From positions 372,001-436,000 of the forward strand of contig JAHLMK010000018.1 of assembly GCA_019915135.1 (NCBI GenBank): 64,000 nucleotides of DNA. The letters run 5' to 3'. Every line of letters begins with the position of its first letter. Position 1 is the first letter of the stretch. The translations under genes and the position numbers were made by a program. Of the stretch, positions 21,648 to 29,986 are shown one piece after another. The notes under the pieces were generated by a model. It was not told the DNA's origin. It saw only the letters and a list, made by a program, of their open reading frames with translations, and made no database searches. This DNA is from Strobilurus pachycystidiatus (taxonomy: Eukaryota; Basidiomycota; Agaricomycetes; Agaricales; Physalacriaceae).

Positions 21648-21910
21648 GTGCCGGCATAGACTTTGGAGCCGCTGTGATGTGTGTCTGCGTTCTCTAATAG
21701 TCTGATGAGTCCATCTCGACGTGTAATGTATGGTATAATTCGAAATCCTGCTATGAGGTCTTGTAAAACTGTTCCGTCTAGCTCTGCTAGTTGGTAATTT
21801 CTTTTTTGGGATCGATATCGAACTAGGTAAGGCCCTAGGTACCTCGGGTTGGTCTTTTTACTGATTTGGTAACTTGTTGCGTATCGCACGTCCCTGACTA
21901 GGACCAATTC
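21648..21910 (-). mobile_element. Element C fragment trapped between A and B
   Basis: About 263 bp nearly identical (around ten mismatches) to 27234-27497 of element C, encoding the GPY/F end of integrase (R-Y-L-G-P-Y-L-V-R-Y). It is cut on one side by the 3' LTR of A and on the other by the LTR of B, so both inserted into an older second C copy. Confidence 0.85.
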
Positions 21911-22384
21911 TGTCAAGACTGGTGCCCGAATACTAAGGCGACCACCCAAGTCACACAAACGAGACAAGGAGAAAGGGATAGAGATAGAGATAGATATGAA
22001 GGAGGAGTGTGTCAAGCTACACCAGTACTAGGAGCGACCGAGCAGTGAGTAGACGAAGAGAACAGACTGAGGAAACTAAAGGGAAGGGAGCTACTATATA
22101 TATACAAAGTCCGTGGCTGTGTAGTAAGGAGGAGAACAATAAGACAATAGGAAGTCCTAATGTGGCGAAACAATAGGCGGGCCGGAGTAGAGACAATAGG
22201 CGGTCCGGAGTGGACCCAGGTGGTCATCAGACCACTGATGGACAGGTCTAGGCAATGCCAAGACAATGGATGTCAAGTGAATGTGGGCTAGGCCCAGGCC
22301 GAGGTGAATGTAGAGATGGGAGAATGTGGCAATGTCAGGAGTGGAGACGTGATGGAGGAAGCAGAATAGAGGCGATTCGTGACA
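21911..22384 (-). repeat. LTR of element B
   Basis: On the + strand it runs TGTCAAGACTGG...GATTCGTGACA, 474 bp. On the transcribed (minus) strand it follows the polypurine tract AAAGAGGGGGTAT and starts TGTCACGAATCG. A TATATATATA run lies at about 22095-22105. Four ACAATA motifs cluster at 22136-22198, upstream of it in transcription sense. Confidence 0.85.
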
Positions 22385-24043
22385 ATACCCCCTCTTTAGG
22401 ATGCGCTTGCGCCTGGAGCGCAGTAGTCCCCGTCCAGATGTCGTTAACGGTGACACCGAGAGTGCGAAGGTGGGGAAGGGGTTTGGAGTAAGCCGTGGGA
22501 TGCGTACGATGGAATTCCTTGATCAAAGGGAGTGCCTTTGTGAGGTTGGAACTGGGTTCCCAGGTGCTCTCTGATGACGGGTAGTCCAACCACTTCACCA
22601 AGTACTGAATGCCGCGCTTGTTACGAGTTGGGCGAGAGTCGAGTATGGCTTCAACATCAAACTCTTCCTTGTCATCGATGAGGTCGGGCGGATTAGATGG
22701 GAAATTAGGCCCATGAGCCTCGGTCTCCACAAAAGGAAGGAGGAGGGCGGCGTGAAAGACAGGGTGTATACGCCATGTGGGAGGAAGTTTGAGACAATAG
22801 TTGACTGGTCCAAGTACGTCAGTGACTTCAAAAGGCCCATGATGCTTGTCTGAGAGCTTAGCTTTGGGTCGCGTTGTCTTGAGATTCTTTCCGTCAAGCA
22901 ACACCTTGTCACCAATGAACGTAATGCCCTTCTTGGTGACATCTCCGTTGTTCCGCTTCATGATCTCTGCGGCGGTGGTAAGGCTAGCCTTGACTTCCTC
23001 GCGAAGCCGTTCTGGGTTGGTCAACCGTTCTTCGACAGTGGAAATGTTGGACGTGGGGTTCAAAGAGGGGTATAAGCGGGGTTTGAAACCGTGAAGAAGT
23101 TCAAAGGGGGACTTGCCCGTGGCGGAGTGAATGCGACTGTTGTGAGAGAATTCCGCAAAGGGAAGGTATTTGACCCAGTCGTCTTGTCGGTAGTTACAGA
23201 AAACGCGGAGGTATTGTTCAAGTTCTTGATTATAACGCTTGGTTTCGCCATCTGTTTGAGGATGGTAAGCCGTACTAAGCGCAGAGGTAATTCCTAGCTT
23301 AGCGTGAACGGCTTGCATGACCTTGCTTGCAAACTGGGGACCACGATCAGAGATCATCTTGTCCCAGAGACCATAGCGTCGATAAACACCATCCACCAAG
23401 ATATCAACCATACCATCCGCATCAATGGTCTTGCGGCATGGAGATACAATTACCGTCTTGGTGAAGCGGTCAACAACACAATGGATAGCGTTATACCCTT
23501 CGCACTCGGCTAGATCTGTAATGAAGTCGGTGGTGATAGTCCCAAAAGGGCGCTCGGGGATCTCGTTGGGTATAAGGGGAACATGTGCCGGATGATTCCT
23601 AGGTTTCGTCATCTGACAGGTAGCACAGCCATTGACATAGTCGCGAACAAAGACAGACATGCCTGGCCACCAGAATTCTTGACTGAGAAGTTCGTAGGTC
23701 TTGAAGGGTCCAGGGTGTCCAGGACCAAGAGAGTCGTGGTGCATCTTGACAATGTCTCGGCATAGTTGCAGGTCATCGGGAACATAGACCTTGCCACGGA
23801 AGAGAACTAGTCCGTCTTCGTAGTTCCATTCCTGTAGATTTTTGACCAGCGAACGAGGACCATTGCGAAGAATGACTTCTAACGCACCACGGACCTCAGC
23901 GTCCTTATTTGGACATTCCCGAATATGGCGTCGCAGCTCAGCGTCTCCAACGGCTACAACTTCTCCGGGTCTGGTAGCGCAAATTTGGAAAAACTTTGGA
24001 TCAAGGAGGATCCTGTCGGTGTTGTCGTCATCGACCCCCCTCT
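22335..24043 (-). CDS. Element B integrase with chromodomain
   Basis: H2C2 zinc finger (M-H-H-D-S ... C-A-T-C). Catalytic residues lie in T-T-D-F-I-T-D, I-S-D-R-G-P-Q-F and the Glu of D-G-E-T-K-R. The chromodomain reads F-D-V-E-A-I-L-D-S-R, Q-Y-L-V-K-W-L-D-Y and S-T-W-E-P. Unlike element A, the chromodomain Trp residues are intact. The frame extends to 24404, but sequence above about 24040 is out of frame with the RNase H. The last codons run into the LTR. Confidence 0.9.
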
Positions 24044-24552
24044 TTGTGATCTGCACGGCGGGAGAGTGGGTCACTACGGTTCTGAGTACCAGGTTTATGA
24101 GTGAGAGTGAAATCAAAGCGAGTGAGGAATAGTGCCCAGCGAGCCTGTCGCCGGCTGAGTTTCTGCGAGTTGGCAAAATATTCAAGGTTCTTGTGGTCGG
24201 TGAGAATATCAACTTGGTGTGCTGAACCTTCGAGGTACTGGCGCCAGGCTTCCAGAGCACGGATAATAGCGAGAAGTTCCTTGTCGTGAATGTCATAATT
24301 GCGTTGAGGTTCAGAAAGGGACTTAGAGATGTAGGCGACAGGATGCCATTGGTCGTTGTCGCCTGTCTGGGATAGAATTCCGCCTGTGGCATAGTCTGAA
24401 GCATCTACTTCCACACGATAGGGCTTGTCGGGGTTAGGCATGATAAGGACGGGTGACGATGTGAACGCATCTTTAAGTGCCTCGAAGGCCTCTTGACACT
24501 CCGGTTTCCAGACCCATGGTTCGTCTTTCTTGGTGAGATCAAACAGGGGGCG
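24028..24552 (-). CDS. Element B RNase H domain, 5'-truncated and frameshifted from integrase
   Basis: Contains R-V-E-V-D-A-S-D-Y-A-T-G-G, H-D-K-E-L-L-A-I-I and I-L-T-D-H-K-N-L-E-Y, the gypsy RNase H motifs, then D-P-L-S-R-R. It ends at a stop just after a run of six G. With one fewer G the frame would continue directly into the integrase ORF. Confidence 0.85.
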   Translation of the reverse strand, partial: RPLFDLTKKDEPWVWKPECQEAFEALKDAFTSSPVLIMPNPDKPYRVEVDASDYATGGILSQTGDNDQWHPVAYISKSLSEPQRNYDIHDKELLAIIRALEAWRQYLEGSAHQVDILTDHKNLEYFANSQKLSRRQARWALFLTRFDFTLTHKPGTQNRSDPLSRRADHKEGGR

Positions 24553-24553
24553 C

Positions 24554-25219
24554 TGTCACGGTACGGAAGTGTTTAGAACAGATCCTGGGTGACAGTTGAG
24601 TTCGGTGGGTAGAGAGCTATCGAGATAGCTTTAGATGACTTGTGGCGTGCGTACGATTCTTGACTTGTCTTGCTTGAAGGGCTAGCCTGACTACCGTTGT
24701 AGTCTTCTAAACACCTTAATACGATAACTTGCTTGACTTGTATAACTTGACTTGCTTGACTTGCGGAACTTACTTGACTTGCTTGACTTGCTTGTATACT
24801 TGTTCTTCAATTAGAAGCATGTGCGAGGAAGCTGTAATTAACTTGATAATGATATTATCTTGTCTTTAGGCTTATGAGAACGCGTTCTGAGTTTGAGAGC
24901 TAAGCTGTGTATTGGGGTAGCTGACCTCCTTTTGGTCCGATTCAGCTCCCTTATATAGTACTACTGACTACATTCTATAAATAGATCTATGACTACAATT
25001 GACTGATACTGACTGATACTGACTCAATGGTCCTTTCTTGCTTTTTCCGGAATGTTCCGACATGTTCCGGAATGTTCCGGCGCGTTCTGTGGTTGAGTCA
25101 TGGCGTTCATGCCCTAATAAGGAATATTACGTAATTGTCTCTGTGTAGTTTTTCGTTGAATATCATTTTGTGTTTTGCCAATAATGCTCTTTTGAGTGCA
25201 ATTCTTTCGCGTAGTGACA
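24554..25219 (-). repeat. Putative LTR adjoining element C, 666 bp
   Basis: On the + strand it starts TGTCACGG and ends GTAGTGACA, giving the inverted TGTCAC/GTGACA ends expected of an LTR. On the minus strand it carries TATATAAG (near 24951-24958) and, upstream, a heat-shock-element array and TGAGTCA. Its interior (24700-24800) is rich in CTTGACTTG repeats. It lies just 3' of the last element C ORF, so it is probably the C 3' LTR, but no matching full-length 5' LTR was found. The last 55 bp resemble 38779-38834. Flanking 5-mers (GGCGC, TTCGC) are not a duplication. Confidence 0.6.
25044..25088 (-). promoter_or_regulatory. Heat-shock-element array upstream of an LTR TATA box
   Basis: Nine contiguous 5-bp units alternate nTTCn and nGAAn in register, from TTTCC at 25044 to GTTCT at 25088. 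Seven of nine fit; GACAT and GGCGC do not. HSF1 trimers bind at least three such units. The array is 85-135 bp upstream of TATATAAG in the minus-strand transcription sense. A Gcn4-type TGAGTCA lies at 25094-25100. Confidence 0.65.
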
Positions 25220-25333
25220 TTCGCGGGGCACTGATAAATTTGATCGTCCCCGATCAACTATTGGCAATCACAAAATCGATTTTTCCAAGAAATATGTGCA
25301 TTTGATACCAAAAAGAACATGTGACGAACTCGT

Positions 25334-26149
25334 TCAACTCTCAAACATCCTGATCAGCTCGGGTGTAGCGGCGCTCCACCATGTCCCTTTTCCAGCTTCC
25401 GCCTGCGCATCCACTAATTTGAGTGCATATGATGGGACTTGTTGCCAAACGTTCGAATCAATGTGGCGCTCAGTCATCATTCTCTGATAACGAGAGCAGA
25501 GGAATTCGTAGGGGACTGCGAGGAATCTGGGGTGCGTGGTGGTGGTAGGTTCGCCTGCTATGTTGCAGCTGCTGCATGACAGAATGGCCATCCCTTCTCT
25601 ACATTGGTAAAATCCGTCGACACGAAAATTTCCCATTCGGGTGCCGTTGTGTCCATAGAAAAATGGTCCAAGGGCATGCTGGGAATATGTAACGGCAAGG
25701 AACAGCTGACGGTTGGGAATGTATGCCAGGTAGGATAAGTTTACTGCGTAGGTGAGCTCGTTGTGTAGGCGATCGACGCCGCGATAGGATGGAGGTCCCT
25801 CAGTGACGGATATGTATGGGATGGATTGTCCAGTGATGGTTGCGATTTCATGGCTAGGAAACAGGGATGGAATGGCGCTGGAGGGTGATGTGATGGTTGG
25901 TTCGGCCTCAAGCATTCCGTCTTGTGTGCGTCTATACTGGTCTGAATACAAACGAGCGCTATTGACTAATTCGTCATGGAAGGAATTGATGAGATGCTCG
26001 GTGCTGGGAGTGGCTCGTAAAACTGGGAGGAGCTCGCCAAGAAATTGGGCGGCGTTCAGAGATAATTCGGGCAGGCAAAGGCGACGGGGCTGGTACAAAC
26101 ATGCGGGCTGTGGGAATCTGGATGGGCGAGGAAGAGCCCATCGTTGCAT
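25334..26149 (-). CDS. Element C 3' ORF, 271 codons, unknown function
   Basis: I do not recognise it. It lies downstream of integrase, in the position that env occupies in retroviruses, but shows no signal peptide, transmembrane segment or glycosylation-rich ectodomain. It has a Pro/Arg-rich N-terminus and folded-looking stretches such as I-P-N-R-Q-L-F-L-A-V-T-Y, G-H-N-G-T-R-M-G-N-F-R-V-D-G and R-F-L-A-V-P-Y-E-F-L-C-S-R-Y. It is uninterrupted. It may be a sequestered host gene or an accessory protein. Confidence 0.55.
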   Translation of the reverse strand: MQRWALPRPSRFPQPACLYQPRRLCLPELSLNAAQFLGELLPVLRATPSTEHLINSFHDELVNSARLYSDQYRRTQDGMLEAEPTITSPSSAIPSLFPSHEIATITGQSIPYISVTEGPPSYRGVDRLHNELTYAVNLSYLAYIPNRQLFLAVTYSQHALGPFFYGHNGTRMGNFRVDGFYQCREGMAILSCSSCNIAGEPTTTTHPRFLAVPYEFLCSRYQRMMTERHIDSNVWQQVPSYALKLVDAQAEAGKGTWWSAATPELIRMFES

Positions 26150-26157
26150 GTAGTGGT

Positions 26158-26346
26158 TTAGAGATTGCTCATAAGTGGGGAGATCCGACGGTGGCTATGA
26201 TCTTTGTCAAGCGGGTTAATTTGTCGGTGAAGCGCGCGTACTTCGATCTCCTGAGTGTTCTCGTCTAGCGTTGGTTCATCAGTTCCTTCTGTTTGCCTTT
26301 TGATAATGCGCAGTAGGCGGCGGAACATGTTGCTTTTGTTTGGCAT
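26158..26346 (-). CDS. Element C small ORF, 62 codons
   Basis: Basic peptide (M-F-R-R-L-L-R-I-I-K-R-Q) followed by an acidic stretch (D-E-P-T-L-D-E-N-T-Q-E-I-E). It lies between the 271- and 233-codon ORFs, 8 bp upstream of the former on the same strand, and could be its N-terminal exon. No family recognised. Confidence 0.35.
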   Translation of the reverse strand: MPNKSNMFRRLLRIIKRQTEGTDEPTLDENTQEIEVRALHRQINPLDKDHSHRRISPLMSNL

Positions 26347-26470
26347 GATGATGGTGCTTTGCTAAGTGTTGTTTTCCCTTTTGTTTACTTTTTCATGTCC
26401 GTTCTTGGTCACGTTTTTCGTTGTCCGCCTTATTTATTTTTCTGAGTGGTGGTTTTCGTCTATCTGTACG

Positions 26471-27172
26471 CTACGTGTATCGTACGCGCTTGTTCATGAA
26501 TATCATATCGAGGGTCTCCCTATGTTTCTCGGCTACTCTCATCCATCGCTTCTCGTCGGGCATTGCTTGATCGGCTTCCATTCCCAAAATATAATCGGTG
26601 TGCTCGTTGGCGACGACTACACGCTGGTAGGAATGATAGACAAACTGGGGGGTGTCGTCAAGACACATGATGTACGCATAGCGAGTGCCGTCTCCTCCAC
26701 TCTTGTCGATGTTTGTGATGATGAAGTTGCCTAAGCGAGCGTCGTGGCACAGGAGATGCACACGGAGTCCGGGCTTGGCTGCGACGCATCCCAAAAGGAC
26801 CTCTCCTGTCAATCGGTCGTAAACGTAGTCCATCTCAACGTAGCGAGCATTGGCGCGCGAGGTAGTTTCGATGGGGGGCGTGAGGTAGGGAATATCAGCT
26901 ATGAAGTGCTCCTGGAGCTGCCCGTCTTCTAGCTCGACGCTTCCAGCAAATACATTTCTGATGATGATATCGCCTGGTTGTTGAGGATCGTAAATTATGG
27001 GGACATTTCCGCCGACCCAAAATGCGTGCACGGCCGTAGTGATGACTGGCATTTCTGGCAAGCTGTAGTATTCAATTCTGGCAGTGTTTTGTATTAGTCG
27101 TCCTAATGCTGAGGGGAAGTAAAGTGCGTACTGGAACGTGCTCTGGCTGCTGGCCATGACTGTTGTGGACAA
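26471..27172 (-). CDS. Element C 3' ORF, 233 codons, unknown function
   Basis: Starts 6 bp after the integrase stop. Unrecognised, but protein-like: A-H-V-x pattern near the start, Y-V-E-M-D-Y-V-Y-D-R-L-T-G-E-V-L-L-G-C-V, L-G-N-F-I-I-T-N-I-D-K-S and Y-I-L-G-M-E-A-D-Q-A. No membrane segment, so not env-like by inspection. The tight coupling to pol and intact frame suggest that it is part of the element and not chance sequence. Confidence 0.55.
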   Translation of the reverse strand: MSTTVMASSQSTFQYALYFPSALGRLIQNTARIEYYSLPEMPVITTAVHAFWVGGNVPIIYDPQQPGDIIIRNVFAGSVELEDGQLQEHFIADIPYLTPPIETTSRANARYVEMDYVYDRLTGEVLLGCVAAKPGLRVHLLCHDARLGNFIITNIDKSGGDGTRYAYIMCLDDTPQFVYHSYQRVVVANEHTDYILGMEADQAMPDEKRWMRVAEKHRETLDMIFMNKRVRYT

Positions 27173-27178
27173 GAAAAT

Positions 27179-29149
27179 TTAGGTGCCCGTGGCTGAATCA
27201 TCCTCGATCATCTCTCCGTTCTCGTCATTGGTGCCGGCATAGTCTTCGGAGCCGCTGTGACGTGTGTCTGCATTCTCTAATAGTCTGATGAGTCCGTCTC
27301 GACGTGTAATGTATGGTATAATTCGAAATTCTGCTATGAGGTCTTGTAAAACTGTTCCGTCTAGCTCTGCTAGTTGGTAATTTCCTTTTTGGGATCGATA
27401 TCGAACTAGGTAAGGCCCTAGGTACCTCGGGTTGGTCTTTTTACTAATTTGGTAAGTTGTTGAGTATCGCACGTCCCTGACTAGGACCAATTCTCCGATC
27501 TCGTATTGCCTTTTCTGGAGACAATGCCAATACCGCTTATTAAATTGCTCCCGATTTCGTAATCGGCTGCGCTGTAATGTTTCCGCGGCGCTGGCTATGT
27601 CTTCCTCTCTGCGTTCCAGCTGCCTAATTCGTTTTTCAAGCAACTGTGCTGTAGTGAGGTCAAATGGAAATACATCCTCTGCGCATGTGAAATCGAGTAG
27701 ATCCACGGGTAAGACTGGTTCAATTCCGTGTAGTAAATAGTAAGGTGTATAACCAGTGGCCGAATTCACTGTGACTCGGTCCGCAAATGAAGCTAATTGC
27801 AATTTGGTGTGCCACTGTTTGGGAGCACCGGTAGTTGCGTCTTTTTTGCAAGATCTAATGATTGCTTCTCGGAGAATATAGTGGCCGCGTTCTACTTGTC
27901 CGTTGGCGTGTTTGTTATATGGTGTTATGGTTACGTGGGGAATTCCAAGTCGAGCAGCTAGTTGTCGGAAGGCTCCTTGTACTTCAGATCCATTGTCGGT
28001 TATGACTTTTCCTATAACACCGTATCTGTAGTATACGTCTTCTTCCAGGAATTTGGCAATGGCTTCTGCTTTGACCTGTCGCAATGCTCGTGCTTCAGTG
28101 ATTCCGGTCAAATTGTCTTTGATGGCCACAATGGCTATGAATCCGCCGCTGGGTGGCATGAACATTACGTCCAGGAATACTTTTTGCATGATGTGGGTGG
28201 GTCGTGATATAGTAGGTGGTATTTGTACTTGAATTAGGTTTCGGATTTGACATTCGTGGCATGATGCAATGAAGTCGTGAACGTCCTTATGCATGTATGG
28301 CCAGTAGAAGCGTTGGTGTAGTAGTTCCATGACTGTGTGGATACCTCTGTGTCCTAGTTTATCATGGGCCCATTCTAGGATTGTTGGTCGGGCGTGTGGG
28401 TCAAATATGACTTTAAGAGGATGGCCTTGTCGGGTTCTTTTGAACATACGTTTGTTATGTACAAAACATTGTAATGTTCGTTTGATAAAGCGTTTTCTGT
28501 GCTGATTGGTTGGGAATTGTTGACTCAGCTGCAGTTTTGAGCTTTCATTGCTATCTAAATATTGGTAGATTTCTTGTAATTCTTGATCAGCTATATTTTG
28601 TCGAGGAGAAGTTTGGTTTGTGCCTGGCTCCTGTGCGTTTTCTAATACTTTTTCTAGTTGTTGTCCGTTGCTTTGGAATTGATCTAGACTTGGAATTAAA
28701 GTCATAAGTGCTATGTTGTCCAGCCATTCATCATCCTCATGTTGCAGTTCATTAGGTTCTTCACCAGGTGCTGCTCTTCGGCGGGATAATGCGTCTGGCC
28801 CTTTGAACCGGGATGCTGGCACATGCTCTAGTTGGAAGTCAAACATTAAGATTCCTTGAATCCACCTGTTGATAACTGCGGTTGGTTGTAGATCCTGCTC
28901 GTTAAGCATTCCCTTTATGTATTTAGCATCCATTTCTACTGTTAGAGAGGGTGCTCCAATTAGGTATATGCGCCAGTGTCGTAAAGCTCGAAATAGCCCA
29001 TATAGTTCTAATTTTGGTTGGGAATATCTGCATTCAACTGAATTCAAGGGTAGTGATCCATATCGAGCTGGTCGCCTCATGCCTTGATCATCTTTTTGTG
29101 AAAGGATCATTCCTACGGCAATATAGCTAGTGTCTACTGACAGGATCAT
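27179..29149 (-). CDS. Element C RNase H and integrase
   Basis: RNase H: I-L-S-V-D-T-S-Y-I-A-V-G, K-L-E-L-Y-G-L-F-R-A and V-E-M-D-A-K-Y-I-K-G. Integrase: zinc finger with H-D-K-L-G-H ... C-H-E-C; catalytic residues in F-L-D-V-M-F, I-T-D-N-G-S-E and the Glu of N-G-Q-V-E-R-G-H. It ends with a GPY/F module (P-R-Y-L-G-P-Y-L-V-R-Y) and an acidic tail. All catalytic residues are present and the ORF is uninterrupted for 656 codons. It is separated from RT by one stop (29243-29245). Confidence 0.9.
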   Translation of the reverse strand: MILSVDTSYIAVGMILSQKDDQGMRRPARYGSLPLNSVECRYSQPKLELYGLFRALRHWRIYLIGAPSLTVEMDAKYIKGMLNEQDLQPTAVINRWIQGILMFDFQLEHVPASRFKGPDALSRRRAAPGEEPNELQHEDDEWLDNIALMTLIPSLDQFQSNGQQLEKVLENAQEPGTNQTSPRQNIADQELQEIYQYLDSNESSKLQLSQQFPTNQHRKRFIKRTLQCFVHNKRMFKRTRQGHPLKVIFDPHARPTILEWAHDKLGHRGIHTVMELLHQRFYWPYMHKDVHDFIASCHECQIRNLIQVQIPPTISRPTHIMQKVFLDVMFMPPSGGFIAIVAIKDNLTGITEARALRQVKAEAIAKFLEEDVYYRYGVIGKVITDNGSEVQGAFRQLAARLGIPHVTITPYNKHANGQVERGHYILREAIIRSCKKDATTGAPKQWHTKLQLASFADRVTVNSATGYTPYYLLHGIEPVLPVDLLDFTCAEDVFPFDLTTAQLLEKRIRQLERREEDIASAAETLQRSRLRNREQFNKRYWHCLQKRQYEIGELVLVRDVRYSTTYQISKKTNPRYLGPYLVRYRSQKGNYQLAELDGTVLQDLIAEFRIIPYITRRDGLIRLLENADTRHSGSEDYAGTNDENGEMIEDDSATGT

Positions 29150-29242
29150 AGGTTCTTTGGATCTGTAGTCAATTGCACAAAGCGCTGTTGTGTCTGCTAC
29201 CTTGGTTTTTAGTGTTTCAAAAGCTTGATTGTGTTTTTCTGT

Positions 29243-29953
29243 TCAGATAAAGTCTTGTGTTGCTCGTGTCAGTTCCGTGAGTGGTCGTGCTAATTGAGAA
29301 TAATTTTCTATCCAGATTCGTACTGTGCCACACAGTCCCAGAAAGCCCCTGACTTTGGTGACAGTAGTGGGTGTTGGCCATTTCAAGATTTTGGATACTC
29401 GCTCTTGGTCTGGTGTACAACCTTCCGCACTGCATGTTTGTCCTACTATCACTGCTTTTGGTCGACACATTTGAACTTTCTTAACTGAAAATGTAGCACC
29501 GACACATTCTACACAATGCATGACACGATGAACATCTTGAGCATATTCCCATATGAAGCGCTTAATTCCAGGGTTTTCTTTAAGGCGTTCTGGTTGACCA
29601 TGTTTATCGGGGTATGCTGTTCGAGGTCCTTTGATTCCTAAGTCATCAATAAATATGTTGGCTGATTCTGGAATCTCAGGTTGTAGGACGAAGGTCATAC
29701 AATTTTGGAATTCTGCTGGTGAGTTGGTATAACCCATTGGTAGTGCTGTGAGTGGTAGAAGTCCTAAGGGCGTATAAAATGCTGTCAAATCTCGTGATTT
29801 AGGGTGGACAAGTCTTGCATCGAATCCCCAGAACAGGTCAAACACCGTAAAACACTGACTTCCCCCAAATGGTTCTACAAAGTCATCTATGATGGGTAGT
29901 TGTCCTGCATCTCGTATGGATACTTTGTTGAGTGGTTGTAGGTCATGAATCAT
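29243..29953 (-). CDS. Element C reverse transcriptase core
   Basis: Contains I-H-D-L-Q-P-L-N-K-V, T-V-F-D-L-F-W-G-F-D, L-P-M-G-Y-T-N-S-P-A-E-F-Q and the catalytic N-I-F-I-D-D-L-G-I. The thumb reads G-F-L-G-L-C-G-T-V-R-I-W. The frame ends at TGA (29243) where gypsy RTs have F-x-W; translation past it continues as T-E-K-H-N-Q-A-F-E-T-L-K. The reading frame is open above 29953 to the TAG at 29987. Confidence 0.85.
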   Translation of the reverse strand: MIHDLQPLNKVSIRDAGQLPIIDDFVEPFGGSQCFTVFDLFWGFDARLVHPKSRDLTAFYTPLGLLPLTALPMGYTNSPAEFQNCMTFVLQPEIPESANIFIDDLGIKGPRTAYPDKHGQPERLKENPGIKRFIWEYAQDVHRVMHCVECVGATFSVKKVQMCRPKAVIVGQTCSAEGCTPDQERVSKILKWPTPTTVTKVRGFLGLCGTVRIWIENYSQLARPLTELTRATQDFI

Positions 29954-29986
29954 GCGTAATGTACCATTTTTCTTGAGTACACAAAA

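Larger units (their letters stand above)
22335..24554 (-). mobile_element. Element B: truncated Ty3/gypsy chromovirus
   Basis: Runs from the RT thumb/RNase H (F-D-L-T-K-K-D-E-P-W-V-W at about 24540) through integrase and chromodomain to the LTR. The 5' part (gag, protease, RT palm) is missing: coding ends abruptly at about 24553, where a different LTR begins. One frameshift lies near 24036. Confidence 0.9.

Noticed and set aside
24549..25224. Target-site duplication around the putative LTR at 24554-25219
   Set aside because: GGCGC and TTCGC share only three positions.
25334..26149. Envelope-like gene in element C, which would make it a fungal errantivirus
   Set aside because: No signal peptide, fusion peptide or transmembrane segment visible.
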